Assembly (NCBI GenBank): GCA_029851415.1
Contig: CM056741.1
Location: forward strand, 181,058,429 to 181,122,428
Direction: 5' to 3'
DNA length: 64,000 nucleotides
Origin: Eretmocerus hayati
Taxonomy: Eukaryota > Arthropoda > Insecta > Hymenoptera > Aphelinidae
Below, one piece after another: positions 11,816 through 24,189 of this stretch. Position 1 is the stretch's first letter, and each line of letters starts with the position of its first letter. Both the position numbers and the translations under genes were made by a program. The notes below the pieces were generated by a model that saw only the letters and a list, made by a program, of their open reading frames with translations, had not been told where the DNA came from and made no database searches.

Positions 11816-13254
11816 ATTTTTACAAATTTTCGACAAGTCAAGCTGGTTACTTCAACAATTCTTACAGCTACAGACCATTACCGTAAGATAATAATCTCCA
11901 AAATACATGACTGTCCAGTTTCGCATTACATATATTGCAAGCTTCATTACAATCATAAAATCGCAATCAAAGTGTTTCCCAGGAAGACACGATGAAAAAA
12001 GTCGAAAAGATGACTGGGATACGAATTGGCACACAAAGAACAAAGTAACGAGAAAAAGTTTCCCTAGAATAAGCAAAAATACCCTCTCTCAAGATTTTAT
12101 CAACATAACGAAGCATTGAGAGCGATATATGGGTACTGTTGTGGGAGCAAAACGGAACACAGCGAAACCAACAGTATGTATAAGTGATGGATGAGACGTT
12201 ATAGCCGTCGACACGCCAAGCTTGTAATTCATCGATATTGACTCTCACACAATTTCTGAATGGGATCTCCATCGGTATCAATCTATCCAGATAAGGAAAT
12301 TCGATGACGCATATCTACCCCCCTTCCCTCCTTCTCTTGACTATTCACAGTTCCAAGTTCAACCACTCACTCTCTGGCGTATTTACTTTACGAAAATTTA
12401 CGACGTGCAAATTCAACATCAATTCGCTCAAACCACTCTATACCAGTAGATATCTACTGTATTGGAGGGTTGAAGTCAGCGCTTCGTCGTCTTCTACAGA
12501 GTTTCGCATCTCCCTTGAATATATACAAGAGTACCTTTTATCTGTGCGTGAGCGTAATAAAAAAGAGAGGAAAATATGAAATTCTATTTTCGTCCCCCTG
12601 CTGTCTCATATGGATAGTGAAATTCGATTGGCCTCTACTCCCTTGCTTATGAAAGAGTAAGGAAAAAGAGAATCATCTTCTTGCAAATATGGGTGTACTT
12701 TTTCATAACGTATGGACAGTCGCGACATCTTAGAAAAAATTGAGAATAATAGTGGCTTTTTTTTTTAGTCATACAGAGTGAGAAATTTGCGTTTCATTGG
12801 TGGCGTGAAAATCTCTGTTTGGTGTCAGTATTGTGGGATGTACAAAAAGTGACTCTGAGACTCGCATACATTGGATGAAAAAGTTGGCGCGTCGTTCGTA
12901 GTAAAGAGTGAGAGTGAAAGGGAGCTTTTCTTGCAAAAGCTTCAGGGTATCTGGTAGTGGCTTCTGCACAGGATTGGGTTGACAGGAGAAGAGATACTAT
13001 ATATGTACTGTGGTCTGTTTCTTTACCTCCTGTGCATGATGTAAAAAGAGACAGAAAGACAGACCGCAAGTAACTATACGAAGAGAAGAAGAAGAAAGTG
13101 GTATGGGAGAGTTTACTAGCTTTCTGGGCGGGCGGATAGTGGTGGTTGTGTTAAGGTATTTCTCGGTACGTTTACTATAAATTGTCGAAAATAAATTTCG
13201 CAACAGTCGAGTTTGCTGCTGCTGCAATGTATATCTGAGATCGGTTTGTGCACA

Positions 13255-13281
13255 GAAGAAGAAGAAGAAGAAGAAGAAGAG
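13255..13281. repeat. (GAA)n trinucleotide tract
   Basis: About nine GAA/AGA units, continuing into GAGGAGGAAGG. It is purely compositional. Confidence 0.9.
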
Positions 13282-15242
13282 GAGGAAGGATGGACGGAGA
13301 TGCAGTTTTTCTGATTGTGGCAGTGATTTGGTGATGTGCATGCAGTCTGTCTGGAGACATTCGTTTGCAAGACAATTGCGGAAGTGGAATATAAATCTTA
13401 ACAGGACTTAAAAAAGTTAATTTGCGATATGGGACAATTTTGAGACGCTCAGTCTTCAATATCATCTTTGAGAAGCATATTTCGTCGTATGTTCTGATGC
13501 ATTCATTTCACGTATTGTCTCGTAGTTCTCATGGAGACGTTTTGGAGATGTTTGTTCGTGAACTTGAGATGACGTATCTTCAATTGAAATCGTTGAGTTC
13601 GATGGAACCTCTCAATCGCGAGCAATGGCACATCTATTCAAAGCAAGATGATCGATACGACAGAGAATGTCATTCTCACGCTAAGAGAGAAATCTGTCAA
13701 CACATCATACCAGCACAATTGTGTGCTCTTGACATACACATAGGTATATGAGTCAAGTTGACAGGTCTGTCACCTCAGAAGATTCAATCATTTCATTGCG
13801 ACAAACTAAAAGAAATTTCATTGCCAGGAAAGATGTAAGAGAAAGTTGTCCCTAACCTCCACACTGTAGAACACCATTGATATCAAGAAGGTGACTCGTC
13901 ACTCTTTGCAAGTGATGCCATGATAGATCCAAAGCATTCATCATCACAATTGAATCTTCAACACGCCAGGCGACTCAACAACTTCTCTAATACTATATAT
14001 CAGAGTATATAGCAGACAACAGGGTCAAGAGGGAAGTCGCATCGGAAGATCGTAGGGGACCATATCATCGGAAGCATACTTGAGAGGTACTTGGCCATAC
14101 TTGAAAGCACTCGAAAATTTGCCATCCACCACATACTCTCCACACTCATCTCTCTATGAAATACCGAATGAGCAGCCCTGAATAGGGCATAAATTCAGAG
14201 TATAGATACTCTGGTTGCAGCAAACCATAACTATGACCACGAAAGGAAGCCACACTTCAAATACAAAATGTAAGGTACTATATAGATAGATACCAGAGTG
14301 AAGAGAGCATCGGAGATGTTAAGAAGGCATATAGGAAGCTGAGTAAATCGAGCGCGGCTACAAACTCAATTTCTGTGTGCGTACCGGTAATACGCCCTTC
14401 CGTTTTCTAAAGGGGCGTACGCCATACCCAACCTTCACTCTTTATCTTCTGTGTCTATCTATATCTATACCTTCTTCTACCTTTACTCTATTTTCATCTG
14501 ACACGAGCAAGTACTCCCTGTGTTTCACTCTCGGGAAGCTTTGAAAATTTCCTCGACAACAACAGGCTGCTGCTGCTGCTGGAAATTTTCGGTAAATCGA
14601 ATGTCCATATAACCTCGTATGCCTCGAAGCGTATGGGGAACAGAGAAAAATATATGTATACTGGAGCATTTTTTGCAAGGATTCAGAATGCTTCAAAGTG
14701 CCTTGTCGCTTTCACGATGCGTCGGTTGTGATTTACCAGTTGTGGAACACTGAAAATTTAGCGCAAAGGCTGTCTGAGCTGTACCACGTGATCACGACAT
14801 TTTGAACAAGGTTTGGAGGTTATTCCCATGCCTTACTCTTGCATGTTTTGCCCAAAATATAGTGGTCACGTTGTATGTCTGATGTGCATTTTATGATAGA
14901 GACAAGCGGGAACAATTTTTAGCAGATGAGAAAAACAATCAACCAGACAGAACTGGATTGACCAATCCTCATATTTGCAAGACCACGCTGTGCTTTTATA
15001 GTAGATTCTGCTGATGCAGAGACAGCGTAGTACTCGTTTATTGGCTCCAGGCGATGAGTATGTTAGAGAAGGTAACCTTTTTTCGACGGATGTTGTGGCC
15101 TCAGTGGCGGTCGAACTCTGTCAAGGTAATTAATTTTTTTGCTAGAGCGTATGTATGTATGTATGTATTTGGTGATTGAAGCGAGGGAGATAGGAAGAAA
15201 AAGTTTCATTCCGACAAGCTTGGATAAGAGTAAATGTGCGAT

Positions 15243-15245
<3 letters not shown>

Positions 15246-15287
<42 letters not shown>
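15246..15287. repeat. (GT)n microsatellite
   Basis: About 21 uninterrupted GT units, followed by ATATGTC. Confidence 0.94.
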
Positions 15288-15293
<6 letters not shown>

Positions 15294-16974
15294 CAATTTC
15301 TAGGTAAAAAGTTTACATGAATTGAGAGAGTCGTAGTTATTAACCAAATGAAAGGAGCCAAGAGAGGAAATGGGTATATGAGCAGTAACCGTGGATGCTA
15401 CTCCATATACTCACTCTCGAGTGAATTTATCGTGAAAATATGTTTCATTTTGCACAGTGGAATTTGCAACGATGAAAGAAGAGCCCGCGGTCATTTGAGC
15501 ACTCGCGGAATGTGGAAAATTAAGCCTCCACGGGGATTTTGTGCCTCATAGCTGGAAAATGTCGAATTCTGGTAGATAGAGGCACTGAATATGTGGACAT
15601 CAAATTTCAAGTTTGTTCTCTCATTTTCGGGAATGTTTCATTTCTCTCTGTGTGATGTTGGCGCTCAGTTCGTAGGTATAGAAATGCACGAGTTGGAATT
15701 GAATTACACAGAATTTATTCAAATTCGTGGAATATTTCGAACGTTTGAGTTTCAATGTATCGAGTGATTCGTTGAATTGATGGAACGATGACGAGGGAGG
15801 TCTGAAACAACACCAATAACTAGCGATTGAGGTATATTAGTTCATAAATGAAATTTGGCTGTGGTATGTTGGTATGATATTTAGATTTAATAGGTTTAGA
15901 GGCGTGGTATATTGATAAATTCATAGTGAGCTGTTTCCAGCTGAAATATTTGAAGATCTGATTTGGTCCCATCTAATTTGGCCAAGTTTTATGATCGCCA
16001 GAAATCACCGTTGCCACCGAGCGCAAGCTCAAGACAAAGGCCCAGACATATTTTGCATGAAATACAAAATTGCGTGGAGTCAGCGTATCATATACGAGCT
16101 CGCAAAAGCTCACCCAAAAAGGTGCGTCGTAAAATTCTTGTTGTCCACGACAAGCTTTTCAGAGTACGACAGATTTTGCTGCAGCAAGAGGGTCAGTTGT
16201 GCAATATACTTTGGCAAAAAGTACATGGAACAAAGAGAGATCACCATACGGTCAGCTCTGCAAGCTACGATCATAAGTTATATTCAGAGTCCTCCTTGTG
16301 TGTTTGTAGTATTACATAACCTAAACCCTCGACATCAACCCTATTCCTGCTTTAAGGCAAAATTCGTATACAAACGTTCATCTCACACCAATTTATACCA
16401 GAATGAGTGATCTATATACGTGAAATGCAAAGCAAAACTGGCCCTTTACAGCCAACCTAACCTCACTTTCTTCCTTTTAACCAGCTTTCATATTATGTGT
16501 ATACTAAACTAAAGCCGCAAGCTCTTCTGTACTGGACGTTCTAGAATCGAGCTTCGAAGGTCGACACAGACTTGTATGAACCTTCTCTCTGGATTTCACA
16601 TTTGAGGGTCTGTCTTTATACGTTTTGGGGTGGTTAACTCTCACTCTCTGTCTCTCTGGTGTCTCTGATGCTCAACTCTGCCTCTGGCGTGTGCGGTTAT
16701 AGGAGAGGGGGGACACGACTTTGGTCGGATAGGAGCAGAGCGCGCGAAATTAACTGTCAATCTCAATTTCTAGCCCGCCACTCTCGCTCTCGTATAACGT
16801 TATATATCCTATAAATATATCTATATATATTTATGTATGTGTATATCGTGTGGTATACATGTATAGGGGTGGTATAGATGTGAGCAACTTTACGCGTCTC
16901 TTCTCGCGCCCTCGCGGTTCCAACCAAAATATATACATATATATCTATAGAGATATGTGTATCGTGTTTTGGGA

Positions 16975-16990
16975 GGGGGGGGGGGGGGGG
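16975..16990. repeat. poly-G tract, possible G-quadruplex former
   Basis: Sixteen consecutive G follow TTTTGGGA and are followed by AGAGGGTG and TTGGGGGATG. Several further G runs lie within 40 bp, so an intramolecular quadruplex is possible on the + strand. Confidence 0.85.
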
Positions 16991-17553
16991 AGAGGGTGAT
17001 ATTGGGGGATGCGCGCGTCAATTAGGCATAAATCACGCCCGCGGGTGATGGTATGGAGGGATGGATGCGTCGCGGTTTTCAGGGCTAGTGGCTACTATAT
17101 ACGATGGTATGGTTTAACTTATACGGGGTGGTTCGAAAGTTTGGAATTTTTTGAATCGGTGCATACCTCAGCTAACTACTACTAACCGTTATAAAATCAA
17201 TATCAGCAACGTTTGTACCGTTATTATTATATCTTTTTGCGTCTCCTGAGAATTCGAGAGTTTGTTAGTTCTCGAATATATACTGAAGATTGAGAATGCA
17301 AGATGCGATATTCGAGTCAAGTGGTTCAGAGAAAACGAGTTTGATCAGTGGTAGCAAAGCAGAATACATACTATGTATACATTATGAGCAAGGAAGCATC
17401 AATCACGCCTGCACTACACGAGGCGTCGGATAAAATACAGAGCGCATCCGGAGCTTCTCGGGAAAAAGGGCTCACACACTCCTTTTGACTTTTGAGAGAG
17501 AAGGAAGGAGCTCTCCACTCTTTAAATAATAAAGCTCGAGAGCCAATCCATCA

Positions 17554-17577
17554 CTCTCTCTCTCTCTCTCTCTCTCC
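17554..17577. repeat. (CT)n microsatellite
   Basis: About 12 CT units, about 80 bp upstream of the candidate TATA box at 17658. Confidence 0.9.
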
Positions 17578-17657
17578 CTTGCTGTGACATGTGCGATCTA
17601 TGCGCGGCAATATATATGTATATAATAGTGGTGTGAAAATGTGTTAAGCTTTAAAGG

Positions 17658-17665
17658 TATAAAAG
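17658..17665 (+). promoter_or_regulatory. candidate TATA box
   Basis: A canonical TATAAAAG lies about 60 bp upstream of the ATG of the 17719 open frame and 80 bp downstream of a CT tract. No experimental or strong Inr support is visible. A match of this length can occur by chance in AT-rich DNA. Confidence 0.22.
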
Positions 17666-17718
17666 AGCAGACGACGACTTTGAGAACGAGTTCTTGATGC
17701 TGATAACCGCTGCTGGTT

Positions 17719-17975
17719 ATGTGCATGAAATGGATGCTACCATTTCACATCACCTTGAGAGATATGTCCAAGACACTTGGACATTGGATAGAAACTTGCA
17801 CCGCTAACGAGCCACACGTTATGTCGTCGTTTCACAGGTGTGAGAGCGAGGGCGTGAGAGAAATGCGTATCCACAAGAGATATACGTGTGTGTCCAGCAA
17901 AAGCAGTAGCAACGATCTTACTCCAGAGATCGTTAATCATTCAGTTTCACATTATTTTTTTCTTCGACATCAAAG
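17719..17975 (+). CDS. candidate first coding exon, unrecognised protein
   Basis: An open frame of about 85 codons runs from an ATG to CAA AG, where it meets a plausible splice donor AG|GTAAAG; the in-frame TAA is formed by the donor itself. It lies directly downstream of a TATAAAAG. The peptide is Cys-, His- and Ser-rich, with no domain, signal peptide or membrane segment I recognise. A minus-strand frame is also open here, and no partner exon was found. This is inference from layout only. Confidence 0.18.
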
Positions 17976-19005
17976 GTAAAGGTATCTTTCTTCTCGTGTG
18001 GCGAGATTAAGTTATTTTCGTTGCATTCGAATTTCCAATGTAACCATGCTGAAAATAATGCAGAACTTGACGATCTTTTTGTAAGTTGTTACTGGGCACA
18101 CAAGGACGAATATTCGTGATTGTACTATGTGGAATATGACTATTATTTGCTATTGCTTAGCACACTGTTTGCTAGGGCGAATGAAACTCACAAAAAATAC
18201 CTCCAGCTTCGTTAAATATTTTCAAGAGAATTCTTCTCATACCCATAAAATTAATTCAATTCAAATGATTTTGACCCAGGAGATGCAAAAAGTTTTGCAG
18301 AATATTGAACGCAATCGGGTGGAGATTTATTTTACTATTGAAATCCAAAAAACGTAGTCTCAGAAAATTACGTGCAACCCCACATAGGGGGAGAATCACC
18401 CTCTCACAAAATTTGCGATTTATCGCAGTAAAATATCAATATGAATCCTAGCCTACAGGATCATTTATCTCCTAATGCATTGGGTGTAGAACACCCAATT
18501 AGAAAGGGTCGAGGGTAAGATTCTTAACTTGATCGAACTTGTAAGACAAATTGATGATATACGATAGATAAGCCTGTGGGGCCAGGATGCTCAAAAAATT
18601 TCCAAAGACTCACTCTGGGGTGGGAATCACCCCGTGTGTATGTTTCGGGTTCAAATATCATTGACAAGTTTACTGCAACGCCAAAAATCACGATTCCTTC
18701 CCTATGTTCGACGGATCATACTCGCTGAACGTATCATGTAAATCGATGTGAACATTCTTCGTGAGTTCAAACGTTCTATGGCAACAGACAAAATTACAAG
18801 CTATTCGGAATCTCGCCATGGTATTCGAATGTATTTTTGGTTATGGGATGAAACGGTTAAAATACGTGAAGGGCCCAAGGGATGCTCGCAATACTATGCA
18901 GAAGTCAAATTTGAATGGGCCACCCTCACATAAGAGGTCGATGACCGTGGCTTCATTTCCTGTTTCTCACCCACGGTACAGGGTAAGATGAAGAGGGTAA
19001 GATGA

Positions 19006-19067
<62 letters not shown>

Positions 19068-21713
19068 TGCCAAGGCGACAAAAACATATTCAGCATAAGT
19101 TGTACGCATTTTGTAGGCTCAATTTCTTTGATATAACGATCGTTCATCAACCTATGTCGTAGTGTATGTAAACCCAATTCAAAAAATTGTAAACAGAGTT
19201 TATTGTTAACACACTACTTATGCCGGAGTCGATTTTCATAGATTGTTCGATTCTATTTTATTTTCCACAATTACATCACAGAATAGATCGGCACCACCAA
19301 TCCTGTCATTTGAGTTTTTATGAGCTAAAAAACACACAGGCACACAAAGGGAGCAGGTATTACTCGGCGCTTAAACGAGAGCTTATAAAAGAAAGTTAGA
19401 GTCTACAAACCCTTAATTTATTGGATATATCGATGGAAACCAAATGCACCAGCAGCTGCTGCATTCGATTCGATACAGGCAATATCCATTAACGCGCCTG
19501 CATGCAGTCAAAACTGCCTCAATTACTTCCGATGTATATAATGTAATGGAATTTAAGGTAGTAGAACCTTGCGCACAATGAGCAACGGTCAATGAAAAAT
19601 AACGTTGTGTACTGGGGTTTTCCTTCTTCCTCGTTCAAAATTGTCACGGAATAAACATCATCGTGGTGTCATCGCTCCGAATCATTGAGGATGCATCTAC
19701 GTGTTCAAGCAATTTTTCAAAGCATGGATTAGCCGGTCATGGTGGGCGGGAAAATTCAAACGTTCGAAACCTCGATCCATACAACAATAACTGTCTGATG
19801 GTCTTTACAATTATCTTTGACACACAATGAAACTCTGCGTGACCCATACCTTAATATGCACTATACAAGCTGTATATATTAGTGCCACTGTAACATCAAT
19901 CAGACTGAACGAGAGATGTTGGTCCTATTCGTATATGGTCGTCGGTGTAAGGTAATCGAACACCTCCCAGACGAGGCGTGGACATCAAGGGAGTGCACCC
20001 CGCAGTGTTACGCGTCAAAATAAACAGCCGGGGGCATGATGCATCTTCAATCTCTTCGTCACATTGAATTTTCTGAGTTACTCCTTCCAAAAAACTTGCA
20101 CGCACGATGCGTAAAATCCTTCGTTGCATAAGTATCTCTCGTACAACTCATTCCACATGATCAATTTTTTTAGGTTATACGAACGAACGAACTCGAGTTT
20201 GCATTATATTGGATGCTTTTAAAAAGATCAGCCTCTAACGAGCGCTCACCACATCAAGAAAGAGACCGCTCTCTAAATGAGCTTCACTCCCATTTCACAT
20301 TCCTCTTTTCTCGAGGGAGTAAATTTTTTTTTGTCGTAGCAAACCTTGGCTATAATAATATTCGGGTATACTTCGTCCGTGCGAAATGACACCCGCACAT
20401 GTATATAATGCTGTTACACCTATATACTACGCATATCTGTGAAATAACCTTCGAGCATTTATGCATGAGATAGGCCGCCCTTATTTTGCACTGCCGTTTA
20501 TTCACTCTTGGAGAGGCGCGAAAGAGAAAGATTACGGTTTGAGATATATTATATAGGGTTTACTTTATACATAGAGAAGGAATAAGGACTGAGAATTCGA
20601 GAAACTCGTTATTTTCGTGTTTCCGTCTTTTGCTCTTGGCAAATATAGTGTAAAACAAAATCTGCTACTGCACAGCTGTTGTATGCCTTATTGCAGTGAG
20701 ATGATATTATCATAGTCCGTAAGAGAAGCTCTATGTTATTGCAACTTCATTGCTTGCATTAAATTGCTTCAAATTGTGAGGAAATTGTTGTATGCATTGG
20801 ATTCTGGTTGATTCGTTAGAGGAATTTTCAATGTGGTATAAAATTATACGGATTCCCGTTTGAATGGAATATAGATACGCTGCATTCGAATTGCAGAATG
20901 CACAAAAGGAATGAAACTATGCCCCACTGTTTTGGCGTCGCTTTCAAATTCAGCTCGGTTCAGTTGTTTGTGAGAAATCGGGGGAAAATTCATTCGATAC
21001 CGCGTTTCAACTTGCAGTACTGTGTTCCAGAGAGTCAAAGAGTAAAAAAAATCTATCCGAATCCCTCTGATCTATATGTATACACACTGATCCCAAAGTT
21101 TGGGAAGCAACATTGAGAATCAGACCAAAGCTGCAATTCGAGTAGAGAGCATAGCTTGCAAAACTATGCGCTGAACATAAAGTTAGCTATGAGATACAAA
21201 TAGGTGAGCTTGGTTTACTCGATGTACACGTAGATTTAGTTTTGCTAGTGAAAACAATAATACAAAGAACAAAAGCAACAAAGAATAGTGATCATCGGGA
21301 AATAATTTGCGAGGTAAATCACATTAAGTACTCGCAGACGCAAGGAAAATTGAAATTTTAGGAGAAGTTGACATTCAAGAAGATATAAACATCGAAACGA
21401 AACACCGAGTGTATAGAGCAGACTTCAGTTTATTATGTGAAGGATAAGCTTATGCCTGAGGCAATTTATATATGGAGAAGCTGAAGGGTAAGATTGATGC
21501 GACGAATGAGGTGCGAGAGGGGCACGAAAGAGAAAAATGTCATGGCGTAACATTTCACGCGCCCTCCTAATATTTCCAGCTAATATACTTGACAGAACAA
21601 CCCTCCGGAGTCTGTGTATGTATCCCAAATCCCGTATCAATCCCAGGAGGTAATTCTTCCATGATCAGAGAGAGGCGAGCAGAGATCACCAGCCATGAAC
21701 GATGGGAGTCATT
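17976..21713. other. gene-less stretch
   Basis: No recognisable gene. Around 18380-18700 two similar phrases occur, AGGGGGAGAATCACCCTC and GGGGTGGGAATCACCCC. They may be remnants of a degenerate repeat. The direct phrase GGGTAAGATGA occurs twice at 18980-19004, just before the long GT tract. Otherwise it is AT-rich, unannotated sequence. Confidence 0.45.
19007..19066. repeat. (GT)30 microsatellite
   Basis: About 30 uninterrupted GT units, one of the longest dinucleotide arrays in the window. Alternating purine-pyrimidine sequence of this kind can adopt Z-DNA. Confidence 0.95.
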
Positions 21714-21849
21714 TCGATGGCTCAGAACCAAAAGGAACTATCTGAGAATGTCTGATTTAAACGGAACTATCTTGTATCAAATTCAATACAAGATAGTTCC
21801 GTTTGAATCAGACATTTCCAGATAGTTCCTTTTGGTTCTGAGCCATCGA
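21714..21849. repeat. 136-bp near-perfect palindrome (hairpin)
   Basis: The left arm 21714-21779 (TCGATGGCTCAGAACC...) pairs with the right arm 21785-21849, leaving about five unpaired bases at the centre and only about three mismatches. Each arm contains GGAACTATCT twice. There is no coding capacity. It could be a tiny fold-back transposon or a hairpin RNA source. No clear target duplication flanks it. Confidence 0.85.
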
Positions 21850-23952
21850 TTTGTTTACCTCACCAAAACTCAGTTACCGTGTAATCAAAAAATTCTTTTT
21901 CGAAAAAATCTCATATCAATGCGGCCGGATTAATACATAGAAAAATCCGACAGCCATACGTGGTGGAATGTTATTAATGACAAAAAAATGAACCTCCTGG
22001 ACACGATTGTATAGTTCCTTTCAGCAAATAAGAAGCAATACAATAAAAATTTTATTCAAAATAAATTTTTTCCTCATATCTACTTCCACAACTTATCCAT
22101 CGATCTTGCAATGAAATAGACAAACAATGTTCCGCATTCTATATCAATTAATTTTCAGACCAAATCGATTGAAGCCCTTTCTAACATAATTAAACGAGTT
22201 TTTTTGCGAAAAACCAAAATTTTCACAAAAAATTCCTTTCCTAATCATATTTTAAGTAAACGCATCAAAGTTACGTATCAAGCAAATTGTAGATCTTTCT
22301 GAAAAATCATATCCATGGCTCTTGATATCCATTTATTGATACCAAATTCTTTTAGAATTCGTTGAAGTATATGATTCAAACGATATTTTTCTCGACGACT
22401 CAAATTTTTTGACATGAGGGACGACTGATATGTATTGGACCACAGGGAAAATAAAACTATTTCGTGGACATTCTAATGATGATTTTGGAATATGATCAGT
22501 TTTTGAAATTTCTCATTAATTTGAGTGAAGTGACTTCTGAGACTATTTCGCTAAGAGAAAGCATTCTGCTAATCTCTTTTAGCAGCGTATTTTTTTTTTC
22601 TAATAGGTGATACTGAGTTGTATGTTTGATGGACTCACAAGAAATCTCCACATATCATCGTGTATTATGGAAAATCCAAACAAGATTAAGCCAGATTAGT
22701 GGATTGAAAATGAGCAAGACAAGTGAATATATATACGAGACCTTTCGCTTCGAGCCATGGAATCTAGAAATCTCAAAAGTCAAATAAAAATACACGTGAT
22801 GAGCGTCTGCAAGTAAGCGTGAACAGATTTGATTCTCTAAGCCAGAGGAGCTTAAAGAAAAAGCTCTGTTTCGTCGTTCATGTATCAACAGCATGACATA
22901 TTTTTTCGGAGGAGGACTAAATCGGAAAACCAATCGAAAGTTCAGGCTAGCAGATACCATTTGAAAGAAACCTCTTACAAATCGATACACTCGTCACAAT
23001 TGACCGAAATCGGACTAACAAAATTGTTCAACCAAACAAAACTATGCACTCAAATCCTCATAATAATAATCTCTCATCACTCATCATGATCATCTGCACA
23101 AGGTTTTGCAAAGCCAAAACATGCCTTCGATATCAATCAATTTCCATCAATCCAAACAGCATGCAATATACCATCAGATCACCACCTCGGACCTATTGGA
23201 ATTTGAATGTTTGACCGCGTGTTCACTGAGCAGAGTAACGAGCGCATCAAACTCAGCGTATGTACTCACCCTGACATTGGTTCGATATTCCTCAATATAT
23301 GGGTACGCTGGGTCGATGAAATTGCCATCAAATTCGATAAAATGTCACATGGGCGTTGAAGCTCAAAACATACATATGTCAAGAATGCCATGCTATGCTG
23401 CACTAAAATTCCTCGCGCTCGACCAAATTCTAATCAAGTTTCACTACTACTACCTACGCACTACTTTTTGGATTATACACATAAATGGAAAAGAAAGATC
23501 GGAAGTGATGAGCATCAGGCGAATGTAGAAGATGTACACACACAAAAAGTTAAAATTCCACATGAATTTTCTTTGACCCCGAGGCTCTTTTCATCACATC
23601 CGCTACTCTTAGCATTCTGCATGCGTGCAACTGACACACGTGAAATGTGGAGGTCAAAAAGTAAAATCGTGACGTATAGCCGTAGTAGGTTCAGGTTTTC
23701 CGGGGGTTGCTACTACCCTAAAGCTATGCGCAATGCCTCAATACATATAATGTGTTCCATATTCATTGTCAGTCGTTTCTGACTCAACTTGAGATCAATA
23801 AGCCGTGGGGAACTCTTCTTTGTTCCTCTATATAGCGAATACAACTTCCCATGTTTTCATCCGTTCACGAATACATGACTTCTTCACGAAATCGATGGAC
23901 CTGGGAGTTTTTTTTCGTCAACATGAGCGACTGAAATCATTCAATCACTTGG
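21850..23952. other. gene-less stretch left of the hAT element
   Basis: AT-rich sequence with short overlapping frames (for example 23106-23528) that resemble no family. No TIR, RNA or promoter signal was recognised. Confidence 0.5.
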
Positions 23953-23967
23953 CAGGGTGTCTAGCGA
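23953..23967 (+). repeat. left TIR of the hAT element
   Basis: CAGGGTGTCTAGCGA is identical to the reverse complement of 28211-28225. Beyond it the two ends differ. The left continues AACGGCTGAATG and then CCAGGG/CCAGGA iterations up to about 24030. Confidence 0.9.
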
Positions 23968-24091
23968 AACGGCTGAATGAAATTCCAGGGTTTTTCCAGG
24001 ATTTCCAGGGTTAAAAAGTGATTTTTTCCAGGATACTTTTTTGGAGGGTCTATGAATCACAACATTTTTTGGGGTGTCAATAAATTAGAAT

Positions 24092-24097
24092 TTTATT
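24092..24097 (-). terminator. poly(A) signal of the hAT transposase gene
   Basis: AATAAA on the minus strand (TTTATT on +) lies about 95 bp past the transposase stop codon and inside the element. Confidence 0.55.
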
Positions 24098-24189
24098 CAT
24101 TCAATTTGACAAAAATGAGAAAGCAACATTCAACATTCTAACAATACTTTCACAAGCATATATTGTTTACCGTATTGTTTACATGCTAC

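Larger units (their letters stand above)
11816..17640. other. gene-less stretch with microsatellites
   Basis: No recognisable gene. Short overlapping frames at 13422-13751 and 15963-16410 are open but match no family, and adjacent frames are open too. It holds GAA, GT, poly-G and CT tracts (listed). A GC-richer segment at about 16690-17090, containing TATA-rich stretches, CGCG clusters and the G tract, may be regulatory but shows no specific motif. Confidence 0.45.

Noticed and set aside
17116..17150. GGGGTGGTTCGAAAGT, vaguely like a mariner terminal repeat
   Set aside because: No matching inverted partner or TA-bounded element was found nearby.
18380..18700. Two similar phrases (GGGAGAATCACCCTC and GGTGGGAATCACCCC) suggesting a tandem repeat
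   Set aside because: The similarity is confined to about 20 bases and the surroundings do not align, so no repeat unit can be defined.
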